Translations under genes and position numbers: made by a program | DNA from: Gemmatimonadaceae bacterium | GTDB taxonomy: Bacteria > Gemmatimonadota > Gemmatimonadetes > Gemmatimonadales > Gemmatimonadaceae | NCBI GenBank assembly: GCA_035606695.1 | Contig: DATNEW010000028.1 | Span: 62,001-126,000, forward strand | Length of the DNA stretch: 64,000 nucleotides | Direction of reading: 5' to 3' | Notes under the pieces: model-generated | What the model was told of the DNA's origin: nothing | Seen by the model: only the letters and a program-made list of their open reading frames with translations | Database searches by the model: none | Part shown: piece after piece, positions 42,593 to 52,609 of the stretch | Position numbering within the stretch: the stretch's first letter is position 1 | How the letters are laid out: the number at the start of each line of letters is the position of its first letter

Positions 42593-43147
42593 ATGCGTCG
42601 GTTGATCCTATTCCTTGCCGCGAGCGCCAGCGCGGGTGCGTGTGCGAGCGGCGGCGCGAGCCAGCCCGACGACACCACTCCTCGTCAGCCGGCCATCTAT
42701 CAGAGCTCTGAGACGGGAACTCTTCTTGGCGAACGCCCGCGCGCTTCGGTCGCGAGTATCGCCGCGCCGCCGGCGCAGGTGTGGCTCGCGGTCAAGAAGG
42801 TCTATGCCGACCTGGAAATTCCGTTGACGGTCGAGAATCCGGGCACGCGCCAGATCGGGAACGAGAATTTTTTCCGGTCGCGCAACTTCGCCGGTCAACC
42901 AATGAGCGCGCTCGTCGACTGCGGTTCGGGCATGACGGGTCCGAAAGCCATGACGTATCGCATCTACATGTCGCTGCTCACGAACGTGATTCCCGACGGG
43001 AAAGGCGGGACAACGGTCCAGACGACGTTCGTGCCCACAGGTCAGGACGTTGCGGGCGGGAGCACCGACCGCATTTCGTGCGGCACGTCCGGCCGCTTGG
43101 AGCAACTGTTCCTGGACCGCGTGAAATTGTTGATCGGGTCGAAGTAG
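42593..43147 (+). CDS. Lipoprotein of unknown function
   Basis: A 184-residue protein starting MRRLILFLAASASAGACASG; the lipobox cysteine is near residue 17. The rest is beta-rich (MTYRIYMSLLTNVIPDGKGG, TTVQTTFVPTGQD) and Cys appears at two later positions. No family recognised. Confidence 0.7.
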   Translation: MRRLILFLAASASAGACASGGASQPDDTTPRQPAIYQSSETGTLLGERPRASVASIAAPPAQVWLAVKKVYADLEIPLTVENPGTRQIGNENFFRSRNFAGQPMSALVDCGSGMTGPKAMTYRIYMSLLTNVIPDGKGGTTVQTTFVPTGQDVAGGSTDRISCGTSGRLEQLFLDRVKLLIGSK

Positions 43148-43158
43148 CCGGCCAGCGC

Positions 43159-44844
43159 TCAGGGCATCTGGTAGCCCGGTCCGCGCAGCGCGCGGCCGGG
43201 CTTTGCGCCGGTGTGCACACCGTCGCGAATGACCTGTACGCCGTTCACGAACACCTGGCGCACGCCAACCGATAACTGCTTGGGTTGTTCGTAGGTCGCG
43301 CGATCGCCGATCGTCGCGGGATCGAACACCACGACGTCGGCGAACATCCCCGGCGCGAGCACGCCGCGATCGTGCAGCGACAGACGCACCGCCACGGCCG
43401 ACGTCATCTTGCGAATGGCGTCCTCGAGCGGAATGACGTGCTCGTCCCGCACGTACTTGCCGAGTATGCGCGGATAGTTCCCGAACGTGCGCGGATGCAC
43501 GAGGGCGCGCACGCTGTCGGGGTCGGGGCCGCCGGCGTCGGTCCCGAACTTCATCCACGGCTGCTGCATCTGCAGCTTCACATTGTCCTCATTCATGAGA
43601 AAGTATGTCGTCTCGACACGCGAGTGTTCGCTCAGGATCAAGTCCATCGCGGCGTCGAGATAATTCTCATTCTTCATCTGCGCGATCTCCGACAACCGCT
43701 TGCCGATGTACGGCTGGTTTTGCGCCGCGCGCAGGCTCGTGATCAACACGCCGGCGGGTGTCGCGAGACCGCACATGTCCTCCCAGTCGCTCGTCGGATG
43801 CGCCACTTCCTGGTGAATGGCCGCTCGCGTGTTCACGTTCGCCAAATTATCGAACAGCTTGCCCTCGGCGGAGAACGAGGGTGGCAGGCATGACGTGAGC
43901 CCCGTCGCGCCGGCCGTATACGGATACATGTTCGCCTGAATGTCGATGCCGGCGGCGCGCGCCGAATCGATCTTGGCGATGAGACCGCGTTCCTTGGGCC
44001 AGTTGCGCGTCCCGGCGGCCTTGAGGTGATAGATCTCGGTCGGCACGCCGGATTCACGGCCGATGCGAATGACCTCGTCGATCGCCTCGAGCAAGCGATC
44101 CGCTTCGGAACGCATGTGGGTGATGTAGACGCCGCCGTACGGCGCCATGGCTTTCGATTCTTCGATCAGCTCCTCGGTGCTCGCGAACGTATTCGGCGGA
44201 TAGATCAATGCGCTCGCGAGGCCGAAGGCGCCGTCCTGCATCGCGCGCTTCACGGCCGCGCGCATCGAATCGAGCGCGGCACCAGTCGCGGCGCCCATGC
44301 GCTGCTGCATGCCGTATTGCCGGATGGTCCCCGCGCCGACGAACGAGCCGACATTTTGCGAGATGCCGTGCGCTTCCATCGCCGAGAGCCACGCGTCGAA
44401 TCCGTGCGGCGCGGCGAACCGCTTCGAGAGGTCGTCGGCGTTCGCGGACAACGTTTCCGCATTGAGCGGCGCGGGCGTCGATCCTTCGCCGAGGATGCCG
44501 GTGGTGACGCCTTGGGTGAGTTTGCCGAGCTGCCGGCCGTCGCCGGAGAGGAGCTGCGCGCCCGATTGATCCTGAATGTCGATGAAGCCGGGCGACACGA
44601 TCATGTTGCGGGCGTCGATGCGTGTGTGCGCGCTCGCGTCGCGCAACAGGCCACGCGGCTCGACCGCCGCAATGCGGTCGCCGCGAATGGCGACGTCGCC
44701 GTAGAACCATGGGGCGCCGGTACCGTCGACCACGCGGCCGTTCTCGATGATGACGTCGTAGGTACCGCGTGTGGCGGAGGGCGCGGTCACGGGCCGCGAG
44801 CACGCGGCGAGGGTAGCCGCGAAAATGACGATGCGAGTTTTCAT
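43159..44844 (-). CDS. Lipoprotein of the D-aminoacylase/amidohydrolase family
   Basis: A 561-residue amidohydrolase-fold protein with a lipoprotein signal (MKTRIVIFAATLAACS). Typical segments: VIIENGRVVDGTGAPWFYGD, HMRSEADRLLEAIDEV, YHLKAAG and FGTDAGG. D-aminoacylases cleave N-acyl D-amino acids or D-peptides. The usual HxH metal motif after PGFID is replaced here by IQDQ (SPGFIDIQDQSG), which resembles the variant subfamily with GQS at this position, so metal binding may differ. The protein would work in the periplasm next to the peptidases that follow. Confidence 0.85.
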   Translation of the reverse strand: MKTRIVIFAATLAACSRPVTAPSATRGTYDVIIENGRVVDGTGAPWFYGDVAIRGDRIAAVEPRGLLRDASAHTRIDARNMIVSPGFIDIQDQSGAQLLSGDGRQLGKLTQGVTTGILGEGSTPAPLNAETLSANADDLSKRFAAPHGFDAWLSAMEAHGISQNVGSFVGAGTIRQYGMQQRMGAATGAALDSMRAAVKRAMQDGAFGLASALIYPPNTFASTEELIEESKAMAPYGGVYITHMRSEADRLLEAIDEVIRIGRESGVPTEIYHLKAAGTRNWPKERGLIAKIDSARAAGIDIQANMYPYTAGATGLTSCLPPSFSAEGKLFDNLANVNTRAAIHQEVAHPTSDWEDMCGLATPAGVLITSLRAAQNQPYIGKRLSEIAQMKNENYLDAAMDLILSEHSRVETTYFLMNEDNVKLQMQQPWMKFGTDAGGPDPDSVRALVHPRTFGNYPRILGKYVRDEHVIPLEDAIRKMTSAVAVRLSLHDRGVLAPGMFADVVVFDPATIGDRATYEQPKQLSVGVRQVFVNGVQVIRDGVHTGAKPGRALRGPGYQMP

Positions 44845-44915
44845 GGAAGCCCAGACTACCACCGGTGCCGGCCGCTGCGCAAACGAGTACCTTGGGTTGG
44901 ACCAACCTCCAAACC

Positions 44916-47900
44916 ATGATGACTCGCCTTTTCGCTGCTTGCCTCCTGCTGCCCGCCGTTACCGTCGCGCAGTCGCCTGCCACTCTCGCGGGCCCGACGC
45001 GGCTTCTGCGCCAGCCGACGATCAGCGCCACGCAGATCGCCTTCGAGTACGGCGCCGACCTGTGGATCGTGCCACGCGAGGGCGGCGACGCACGACGTTT
45101 GACGAGCACGCCCGCCATCGAGAGCAATCCGCATTTCTCGCCCGACGGACGGTGGATCGCGTTCACCTCCAACCGCGCCGGCGTCAATGCCGTGTACGTG
45201 ATGCCCGCCGAAGGTGGCGAGCCGCACCGCATCACCTGGAGTCCCGCGGGCGAAGTCGCGCGCGGGTGGACGCCCGACGGACGCGACGTCCTGTTCTCAT
45301 CGGGCCGAATCTCGGCACCGACGACGTACACGAAGCTCTTCATGATTCCCATGCAGGGCGGGGTCGCGAAGCTCCTTCCGTCCGCCATGGGATTTCGCGG
45401 CGCGTTCTCACCTGACGGAAAACAGCTCGTCGTCGACCGCGTCGATCGCTGGGATGTCGAGTATCGCAGCTATCGCGGCGGCCAGAACACGCCGCTCACG
45501 ATCGTGAACCTCGCCGACTCGTCGGAGACACGGCTGCCGAACGAGCGCACGATGGACATCGATCCCGTGTGGATGGGCGACAAGATCTACTTCCTCTCCG
45601 ACCGTGATTGGGCGACGAACGTCTGGTCGTACGACACGCGCACCAAGGCGCTCGCGCAGCTCACGCATTTCAAGGATGCCGACGTCAAAACGATGGATGG
45701 CCGCGACGGCGCCGTCGTCTTCGAGGAAGACGGCTGGCTCTGGCTGCTCGACGCCAACAAGGGTGGCGAGCCGCGCAAGCTGGCCATCACCGTGCACGGC
45801 GATTTCCCCTGGGCCGAAACGCACTGGGAAGACGTGTCGCGCCGCATCACGTCGGCGTCGCTCGGTCCATCAGGCAAGCGCGCGCTGTTCGAGGCGCGCG
45901 GCGACATCTTTACCGTGCCGGTCTCCAAGGGTGATGCGCGCAATCTCACGCATTCGTCGGGAGCGGCGGATCATGCGCCGGTCTGGTCGCCCGACGGCAG
46001 GAACGTGGCGTGGTTCTCCGACGACGGCAGCGGCTACAAACTCGTGATCGGCAACGCCGACGGCTTGGGTCCCACGCGCTCGCTCTCGATCGGAGACGCC
46101 AAGTACGCGTGGACTCCGTCCTGGTCGCCGGACGGTTCGCGCATCGCGTTCGTCGATGACAAAACTCGCATTCGCGTGATCGACGTCGCGAACGGCCAGA
46201 TGACGGTCGCCGACATCGGCGGGTCGGCGCAGGATCGCGGGTCGATGATCCCGGAATGGTCGCCCGACTCGAAGTGGCTCGCGTACAGCAAGTCGTTCCC
46301 GAACGAATTGCGTCGCGTTGTCGTATGGTCCGTCGCCGACGGCAAGACGCACGTGCTCACGGATGCGCTTGCGAGCGCCACCGATCCGGTGTGGGATCGC
46401 AACGGCAAGTGGCTCTACTTCCTCGCGAGCACTGACCTCGGCTTGACGAGCGGTTGGGCGGATCTCAGCAGTCTCACTCGCAGCTCGACGTCCGGTGTCT
46501 ACGTTGCGCTGCTGCGCTCCGACGAACCGACGCCGTTCACGCCGCAGAGCGACGAGGAGGCCGCCGCGCGCGTGATCGGCACGAACCCTGGCGCGCCGAA
46601 CCCGGGCGCGCCGCCGCGCGCGTTGCCGCGTGCGGCGCCGGCGGCCGACACGACCGCGCGTCCCGAGAGCGACAGCGCGCGCACCGAAGCACCGCCGCGC
46701 GGCCGCGTGCCACAGGTCCGCATCGACTTCGATCGTTTCGATCGCCGCATCATCGCGCTGCCGATGCCGCTGCGCTCGTACGCGCGTTTGGTGCCGGGAC
46801 CCGCGGGAGTCCTGTTCGTCGCGGAACGCGTCGCGAATCAGCCGGGCATGACGCTGCATAAATGGGACATGGCGCGCCGGCGCGCCGAAGTGTTCGTGAG
46901 CGACATCGCGAACGTCTCCGCGTCGGATGACGGTCGCAAGCTGCTGTATGCGACGGGTCCAAACTGGAGCGTCGTCGACGCGGCGACCGTGCCGAAAGCC
47001 GGTGACGGCCGGCTCACGGTGTCGCTGCGCGCCGAGGTGAATCCGGCGATTGAATGGAAGCAGATCTTCGATGAAGCGTGGCGCATCGAGCGTGATTTCT
47101 TCTATGCGTCGAATCACCACGGCGCCGATTGGACGAAGGTGCGCGCGCGCTATGAGCCGCTCGTGCCGTACGCGCGCCATCGCACGGATCTCACGTACAT
47201 CACCGACATGGTCGGCGGCGAGCTCTCGGTCGCGCACTCGTTCGTGCGCGAGGGAGACGTGCCCGCCGTCGACAGCTCGCGCATCGGCGCGCTTGGCGCC
47301 GATCTCGTCGCGGATGGCGGACGCTGGCGCATCGCGCGCATCTACACCAGCGAGAGTTGGAATCCCGGCTTGCGCGCGCCACTCGATCAGCCAGGCGTGA
47401 AGGCCAACGTCGGCGATTACATCCTGGATGTCAATGGTCAGCCGCTGACGACCGAGGATGAACCATGGAAGGCGCTCGACGGCACCGCCGACAAGCAGAC
47501 CGTGCTGCGCCTGAACGACAAGCCGACCGCCGACGGTTCATGGAACGTGACCGTCGAACCGGTGCGCAATGAAGCACAGCTTCGCCAGCGCGCGTGGATC
47601 GAAGACAATCGCCGCAGAGTCGATTCACTGTCCGGCGGCAAGCTCGCGTATGTCTGGGTTCCGAACACGAGTGCCCCGGCGATCGCGGCGTTCGACCGCT
47701 ACTACTTCGCGCAGCAGGACAAGCAGGGCGCGGTGATCGACGAACGTTTCAACGGCGGCGGCCTGCTCGACAACTACATGGTCGACATCATGACGCGTCA
47801 TCCCGTCGGGGGTGTGACGACGACGGTGCCTGGTGCGCCGGCGACGCGTCTTCCGGCCGCGGCGCTGTTCGGTCCCAAGGTGTTGCTCGTGAATGAAATG

Positions 47901-48266
47901 GCAGGTTCGGGCGGCGATTATTTCGCGTGGGTGTTTCACCACCTGGGCGTCGGCCCCGAAGTCGGCGAACGCACGTGGGGAGGACTCGTGAACGCGGCGG
48001 TGCCGTATCCGCTCGTCGACGGCGGGTCGATCACCGCGCCGGCGCTCGCGGTGTACGGACCCGACAGCCAATTCATCGTCGAGGGCGAAGGGTTTCCGCC
48101 CGACATCGCCGTATGGCAGGACGCGCGTGATGTCGCGAAGGGTCGCGATCCGCAACTCGAGCGCGGTGTGCAAGAAGCGTTGACGTTGTTGCGAACGAAG
48201 GCGGAGAAGGCGCCGCCGCCGCCCGCGCAATTTCCTGTGCATGCACGCCGCCCGCCCGCGAACTAG
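44916..48266 (+). CDS. Tricorn-like S41-family peptidase
   Basis: A 1116-residue secreted peptidase with signal peptide MMTRLFAACLLLPAVTVAQS. The first ~550 residues are TolB/WD40-type propellers with repeated SPDGRWIAF-like blades; a second beta region and a Pro/Ala linker (near 545-600) follow. The C-terminal part has a PDZ-like region (GDYILDVNGQPLTTEDEPWK) and the S41 catalytic core (ERFNGGGLLDNYMVDIMTRH; the nucleophile Ser in EMAGSGGDYFAW). Tricorn-type proteins degrade oligopeptides. It lies divergent from the D-aminoacylase-like gene and upstream of an S9 peptidase. Confidence 0.93.
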   Translation: MMTRLFAACLLLPAVTVAQSPATLAGPTRLLRQPTISATQIAFEYGADLWIVPREGGDARRLTSTPAIESNPHFSPDGRWIAFTSNRAGVNAVYVMPAEGGEPHRITWSPAGEVARGWTPDGRDVLFSSGRISAPTTYTKLFMIPMQGGVAKLLPSAMGFRGAFSPDGKQLVVDRVDRWDVEYRSYRGGQNTPLTIVNLADSSETRLPNERTMDIDPVWMGDKIYFLSDRDWATNVWSYDTRTKALAQLTHFKDADVKTMDGRDGAVVFEEDGWLWLLDANKGGEPRKLAITVHGDFPWAETHWEDVSRRITSASLGPSGKRALFEARGDIFTVPVSKGDARNLTHSSGAADHAPVWSPDGRNVAWFSDDGSGYKLVIGNADGLGPTRSLSIGDAKYAWTPSWSPDGSRIAFVDDKTRIRVIDVANGQMTVADIGGSAQDRGSMIPEWSPDSKWLAYSKSFPNELRRVVVWSVADGKTHVLTDALASATDPVWDRNGKWLYFLASTDLGLTSGWADLSSLTRSSTSGVYVALLRSDEPTPFTPQSDEEAAARVIGTNPGAPNPGAPPRALPRAAPAADTTARPESDSARTEAPPRGRVPQVRIDFDRFDRRIIALPMPLRSYARLVPGPAGVLFVAERVANQPGMTLHKWDMARRRAEVFVSDIANVSASDDGRKLLYATGPNWSVVDAATVPKAGDGRLTVSLRAEVNPAIEWKQIFDEAWRIERDFFYASNHHGADWTKVRARYEPLVPYARHRTDLTYITDMVGGELSVAHSFVREGDVPAVDSSRIGALGADLVADGGRWRIARIYTSESWNPGLRAPLDQPGVKANVGDYILDVNGQPLTTEDEPWKALDGTADKQTVLRLNDKPTADGSWNVTVEPVRNEAQLRQRAWIEDNRRRVDSLSGGKLAYVWVPNTSAPAIAAFDRYYFAQQDKQGAVIDERFNGGGLLDNYMVDIMTRHPVGGVTTTVPGAPATRLPAAALFGPKVLLVNEMAGSGGDYFAWVFHHLGVGPEVGERTWGGLVNAAVPYPLVDGGSITAPALAVYGPDSQFIVEGEGFPPDIAVWQDARDVAKGRDPQLERGVQEALTLLRTKAEKAPPPPAQFPVHARRPPAN

Positions 48267-48362
48267 CGCGAGCGCAAAGCAACGACGGGGTGGTCGCTGG
48301 CGATCTCGCGCGTCCACGAACAAGATTCAATTCTCTCTCGCTTCTCTCTCGCTGGAGCTGTC

Positions 48363-50378
48363 ATGCGTCTCCGTCACTTCTCTGCCGCCCTGGTGCTCTC
48401 CGGCACCGTCGCCGGTGCCCAAACCGCCAAGCGACCGGTGCGCGTCGGCGACATGTATCGCGTCAAGAACGTCGGCGGGCTGGCGATCGCGCCCGACGGC
48501 AAGTGGGTCGCCTACAGCGTCACCACCACCGACTCGGCCAAGGACAAGAACGACACCGACGTCTGGATGACGACGTGGGACGGCGCGCAGACGATTCAGG
48601 TGACCTCGTCGCCGGACGGCGAGAGCGATCCCAAGTTCAGTCCCGACGGACGCTACCTGTCGTTTCTGTCGTCGCGGCAGGGCGGCAAGGGCTCGCAGCT
48701 CTGGCTGCTCGACCGTCAGGGCGGCGAGGCGCGCCGGCTGACTGATTTGAAAACTGGTATTAAAGATTACGAATGGTCACCGGATAGCCGGCGCCTGGCC
48801 CTCGTCATGACCGAGGTCGCGCCCGAGACCGACACGACGAACAAGCACCCGAAGCCGTACGTTCTCGACCGCTACCACTTCAAGAGTGACGCCGGCGGCT
48901 ATCTCGATTCGACGCACACGCACATCTATCTGTTCGACGTTGCCACGCGACGGGCCGAGCCGCTCACGCCCGGACTGTATGACGAGAGCGAGCCGACGTG
49001 GTCGCCCGACGGCAAGTGGATCGCGTTCGAGAGCACGCGCGTGCCGGGTGACGTGGACCACTCGAAGAACTCGGATGTCTTCGTCGTCGAGGCGCGCGCC
49101 GGTGCGTCGCCGCGCAAGCTCACCACGTTCGAGGGACCGGATGGCGGTCCGTTCGCGTGGAGTCCGGACGGAACACTGCTCGCGTACCTGCAGGGCAGTG
49201 AACCGCGATTCACCGCGTACAACGAAGAGCGACTCGCCGTCGTCCCGGTCGCGGGCGGCACGCCGCGCATTCTCACCGAGTCGCTCGATCGCCCGATCTC
49301 GTCGCCGCACTTCACGGCAGACGGCAAGTCGATCGTCTTCCTCTACACCGACGATCGTGCGCGCTATGTCGGAAAGATTCCAGCCGGCGGCGGCACGGTA
49401 CAGAAGCTCGTCGACGGCCGCTTTGTCATCGGGTCGATCGCGTTCGCGAACGACGGACGCATGGCGGTGATCAATGGCACCGCGTCGCGCCCGAACGAAG
49501 TGTTCGCGCTCGACAACGGCGCGCTGCGGCAACTCTCGCATCAGAACGACGCGTGGCTGTCCGAAGTGCAGCTCGCGACGACCGAAGACGTGAGCTTCAA
49601 GACGAAGGACGGCAACGAGCCGCATGGCTTGCTCGTGAAGCCCGTGGGATACGTCGCCGGCCAGAAGTATCCGCTGCTGTTGCGCATTCACGGCGGACCG
49701 AACGGGCAGGACCAGCACTCGTTCAGTCTGGAGCGCGAGCTCTTCGCGGCGAACGGCTACGCGGTGCTCAACGTCAACTATCGCGGCTCGAATGGGCGGG
49801 GCGAGAAGTATCAGCAGGCGATCTTCGCCGACTGGGGCGACAAGGAAGTCATCGACCTGCTCGCGGGTGTCGACGGGGTGATCGCCATGGGCATCGCCGA
49901 TCCGAATCGGTTGGGCATCGGCGGCTGGAGCTATGGCGGCATTCTCACCGACTACACCATCGCGACGACGAATCGCTTCAAGGCGGCGATTGCCGGCGCG
50001 GGCAGCGCGCTGCAACTCTCGATGTACGGGTCGGACCAATACATCTATCAGTATGAGAACGAGCTCGGACCGCCGTGGAAGGCGCAGGACCTGTGGATCA
50101 AACTGTCCTATCCGTTCTTCCACGCCGACCGCATCTCGACGCCGACGCTGTTCATGGGTGGCGACAAGGATTTCAACGTCCCGGTGATCGGCGGCGAGCA
50201 GATGTATCAGGCGCTGCGCAGCCTGGGCGTGCCGACGGAGATGATCGTGTATCCGAACCAGCACCACGGACTGTCGCTGCCGAGCTTCAACTACGATCGG
50301 TTACAGCGATATGTGGCGTGGTATGACCGTTTTCTAAAGAATCCGACCACGGTGCAGGCGGGCGCGGTCAAGCCGTAG
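48363..50378 (+). CDS. S9-family prolyl oligopeptidase/acylaminoacyl peptidase
   Basis: A 671-residue protein: signal peptide MRLRHFSAALVLSGTVAGAQ, beta-propeller (many WSPDGKW blades) and C-terminal alpha/beta hydrolase. Catalytic Ser lies in GIGGWSYGGILT, Asp in GGDKDFNVP and His in PNQHHGLSLPS. Such enzymes cleave dipeptides or small peptides after proline or acylated residues. The gene follows the S41 peptidase by 96 bases on the same strand. Confidence 0.92.
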   Translation: MRLRHFSAALVLSGTVAGAQTAKRPVRVGDMYRVKNVGGLAIAPDGKWVAYSVTTTDSAKDKNDTDVWMTTWDGAQTIQVTSSPDGESDPKFSPDGRYLSFLSSRQGGKGSQLWLLDRQGGEARRLTDLKTGIKDYEWSPDSRRLALVMTEVAPETDTTNKHPKPYVLDRYHFKSDAGGYLDSTHTHIYLFDVATRRAEPLTPGLYDESEPTWSPDGKWIAFESTRVPGDVDHSKNSDVFVVEARAGASPRKLTTFEGPDGGPFAWSPDGTLLAYLQGSEPRFTAYNEERLAVVPVAGGTPRILTESLDRPISSPHFTADGKSIVFLYTDDRARYVGKIPAGGGTVQKLVDGRFVIGSIAFANDGRMAVINGTASRPNEVFALDNGALRQLSHQNDAWLSEVQLATTEDVSFKTKDGNEPHGLLVKPVGYVAGQKYPLLLRIHGGPNGQDQHSFSLERELFAANGYAVLNVNYRGSNGRGEKYQQAIFADWGDKEVIDLLAGVDGVIAMGIADPNRLGIGGWSYGGILTDYTIATTNRFKAAIAGAGSALQLSMYGSDQYIYQYENELGPPWKAQDLWIKLSYPFFHADRISTPTLFMGGDKDFNVPVIGGEQMYQALRSLGVPTEMIVYPNQHHGLSLPSFNYDRLQRYVAWYDRFLKNPTTVQAGAVKP

Positions 50379-50405
50379 CTGGCCCCACTGTCGGGAGGCG
50401 CTTCA

Positions 50406-50619
50406 TTACCACGGACGAAGGTCGGACGTCCACGGACAGGCACGGAGACGGCGTTCAACCGGTGAAGTGCTGTTTTTAGGGAACTCTTAAGAAAACCCTC
50501 GGGACACTCCGTCAACGGAGTGTCCCGAGGGTTTTCTTAAAATCACTTGCAACTGCCGTCAACCGCCGTTAACGCTTTTCCGTGCCTGTCCGTGGACCTC
50601 CGAAGTTCGTCCGTGGTAA
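50406..50619. repeat. Intergenic repeat with 41-base arms, copy A
   Basis: Left arm 50406-50446 (starts TTACCACGGACGAA) and right arm 50579-50619 (ends TTCGTCCGTGGTAA) are reverse complements over 41 bases with three mismatches, both carrying CCACGGACAGGCACGGA. Related sequences occur at 56869-56992 and 59834-59944. The convergent S9 and GNAT genes flank it. Confidence 0.88.
50487..50540. terminator. Perfect 26-bp inverted repeat, bidirectional terminator
   Basis: Arms 50487-50512 and 50515-50540 match perfectly with a two-base loop. Each outer end carries an A/T tract (AAGAAAA / TTTTCTT), so transcripts from either side (S9 peptidase plus strand, GNAT minus strand) would form a stem ending in U-rich sequence. 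It lies nested inside the larger repeat. Confidence 0.9.
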
Positions 50620-50648
50620 AGCGAACGCGTCCCGATGGAGAGGCCCGT

Positions 50649-51131
50649 CTAGAGCGACAGTCTCAGAAAGCTCAACGCCACTCCGTCTCGAAAAAAATCC
50701 GGCACCCGCGCCTCCTCTCGGAATCCGTGCTCGCGCAACAACGTGAGCACGGTGCCGATCGCGGGGTCGTCCGGCATCTCCGCCAGGAGAAATTTGGCGC
50801 CGGACTCGCGGAGCGTATCACACATCGCACGCATCAAACGTCCCCCGACATCGTCCGCGCCGACGCCGGGCGCCAACACCGCCGTGTGCAACCGGGCGCC
50901 GGCCGTCGTCCCCGCGATGACCCCGAACAGCGCGAGACCCGCCACCGTTCCATCACGCGCGATCACCAGCGCACGATGCTCCCTGTCATGTCCACGCTCG
51001 GCCAATTCCAATACTTCGAGCGCGCGATCGATGTACGGCGTGACGCCGAGCGCACCCATCAACAACACGCGCGTGCCCTGAGTATCCTCGGGGAGCAACG
51101 GCCGCGGGTCGAGCGCGAAGTAGCCGGACAC
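50649..51131 (-). CDS. GNAT-family N-acetyltransferase-like protein
   Basis: A 160-residue protein. The N-terminal part lists like a GNAT (VLLMGALGVTPYIDRALEVL), the middle strand ALVIARDGTVAGLALFGVIA and the acetyl-CoA loop region VGADDVGGRLMRAMCDTLRE. The loop is less canonical than Q/RxxGxG, so the call is moderate. It begins three bases after lpdA's stop on the same strand. Confidence 0.75.
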   Translation of the reverse strand: MSGYFALDPRPLLPEDTQGTRVLLMGALGVTPYIDRALEVLELAERGHDREHRALVIARDGTVAGLALFGVIAGTTAGARLHTAVLAPGVGADDVGGRLMRAMCDTLRESGAKFLLAEMPDDPAIGTVLTLLREHGFREEARVPDFFRDGVALSFLRLSL

Positions 51132-51134
51132 GAC

Positions 51135-52547
51135 TCAGATGTGCAGCGCGCGGCCGAGGGTCGCCAGTGCAGCTTCCTTCGTGACTTCCGACAGCGTCGG
51201 ATGCGCGTGCACCGTGACGCCCAGGTCCTCCGACGATCCGCGATACTCGAACGCCAGGACCACTTCGGCGATCAGCTCGGAAACGTTGGGGCCGATCATG
51301 TGCGCGCCGAGCAGTTCGTCGGTCTTGGCGTCGGCGATGAACTTGATGAACCCCGTCGTCTCGCCCATCGAGCGCGCGCGGCCGTTCGCCGAGAACGGAA
51401 ACTTGCCCGCGCGATATTCACGGCCGCTCTCCTTCACCTGGCGTTCCGTGAGTCCGACCGCCGCGATCTCCGGCCACGTGTAGACGACGCCCGGGATCGA
51501 CTTGTAGTGCATGTGTACCTTGTGGCCCGCGATGACTTCCGCGGCGATGACGCCTTCTTCCTCCGCCTTGTGCGCCAGCATGGGACCGGGCACGCAGTCG
51601 CCGATCGCGTACACGTTCGGCAGGTTGGTGCGCATCTGATCGTCGACGAGAATCTCACCGCGCCGGCCGACGTTGAGCCCGAGCGCCTGCGCGTCGATGC
51701 CCGACGTGGCCGGCCGTCGTCCGACCGACACGAGCACGCAATCACCGGCGATGCGTTCGCTCTTGCCATCCTTCTCGACGTCGACGAACACGCCGTTGGC
51801 GGTGCGTCCGCCGTTCGTGACGCGCGTGCCGGTGCGGATGTCGAGGCCCTGCTTGCGCAGCACCTTGTCCGCTTCCTTGACGACGTCGTCATCCATGCCG
51901 GGAAGGATCGCGGGCAGCAGCTCGATGACCGTCACCTTGGCGCCAAGGCGATTCCACACCGACCCGAGCTCGAGGCCGATGACGCCGCCGCCGATCACGA
52001 TGAGATGCTTCGGCACCTCGGGAATCTCGAGCGCGCCGACGTTCGACAGGACGCGCTCCTCGTCGAACTTGAGGAAGGGCAGTTCGATCGGTACCGAACC
52101 CGTGGCGATGATGACGTTCTTCGCCTGGTAGCTCGATCCATCCGAAACGTCGACGACGTTGCCCGGCCTGAGCGTGCCTTTGCCCCTGGCCCACGTGATC
52201 TTGTTCTTCCGAAACAGGAACTCGATGCCCTTCGTGTTCTGGCCGACGACGTCGTCCTTGCGCTTGAGCATCGTCCCGAGATCGAGGCTCAAGCCGCCGA
52301 TCTTGATGCCGTGCGCGGCGGCGGAGTGTTTAGAGAACTCATAATGCTCCGTCGACTGCAGCAGTGCTTTCGACGGAATGCATCCGACGTTCACGCACGT
52401 GCCGCCGAGCGTCTTGTCCATCTCCACGCAGACGGTGTTGAGACCGAGCTGCGCGGCGCGAATCGCGGCGACGTAGCCGCCGGGACCGCCGCCGATGATG
52501 ACGACGTCGGCGGCAGTGGAAGACGATGAGGTGTTGGAGACTGCCAT
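51135..52547 (-). CDS. lpdA: Dihydrolipoyl dehydrogenase (E3)
   Basis: A 470-residue flavoprotein. The N-terminal FAD site is VVIIGGGPGGYVAAIRAAQL, the redox disulfide is LGGTCVNVGCIPSK (Cys51 and Cys56), and the C-terminal interface helix ends with VHAHPTLSEVTKEAALA (the His-Glu pair). It reoxidises dihydrolipoyl groups of the 2-oxoacid dehydrogenase complexes. The odhB gene is two genes upstream on the same strand. Confidence 0.96.
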   Translation of the reverse strand: MAVSNTSSSSTAADVVIIGGGPGGYVAAIRAAQLGLNTVCVEMDKTLGGTCVNVGCIPSKALLQSTEHYEFSKHSAAAHGIKIGGLSLDLGTMLKRKDDVVGQNTKGIEFLFRKNKITWARGKGTLRPGNVVDVSDGSSYQAKNVIIATGSVPIELPFLKFDEERVLSNVGALEIPEVPKHLIVIGGGVIGLELGSVWNRLGAKVTVIELLPAILPGMDDDVVKEADKVLRKQGLDIRTGTRVTNGGRTANGVFVDVEKDGKSERIAGDCVLVSVGRRPATSGIDAQALGLNVGRRGEILVDDQMRTNLPNVYAIGDCVPGPMLAHKAEEEGVIAAEVIAGHKVHMHYKSIPGVVYTWPEIAAVGLTERQVKESGREYRAGKFPFSANGRARSMGETTGFIKFIADAKTDELLGAHMIGPNVSELIAEVVLAFEYRGSSEDLGVTVHAHPTLSEVTKEAALATLGRALHI

Positions 52548-52609
52548 GCGAGTGTTGGTAAGGAGCGAGTCAGGCGAAACTTAATCGCGCCGACCCGCTC
52601 CCCCGGCGA

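Noticed and set aside
45870-47237. Minus-strand open frame of 455 codons opposite the S41 peptidase
   Set aside because: Antisense to a confident gene with Arg/His-rich non-protein-like sequence.
50547-52529. Plus-strand open frame of 660 codons opposite lpdA and the GNAT gene
   Set aside because: Antisense to strongly recognised lpdA; composition His/Arg-rich with no domain.
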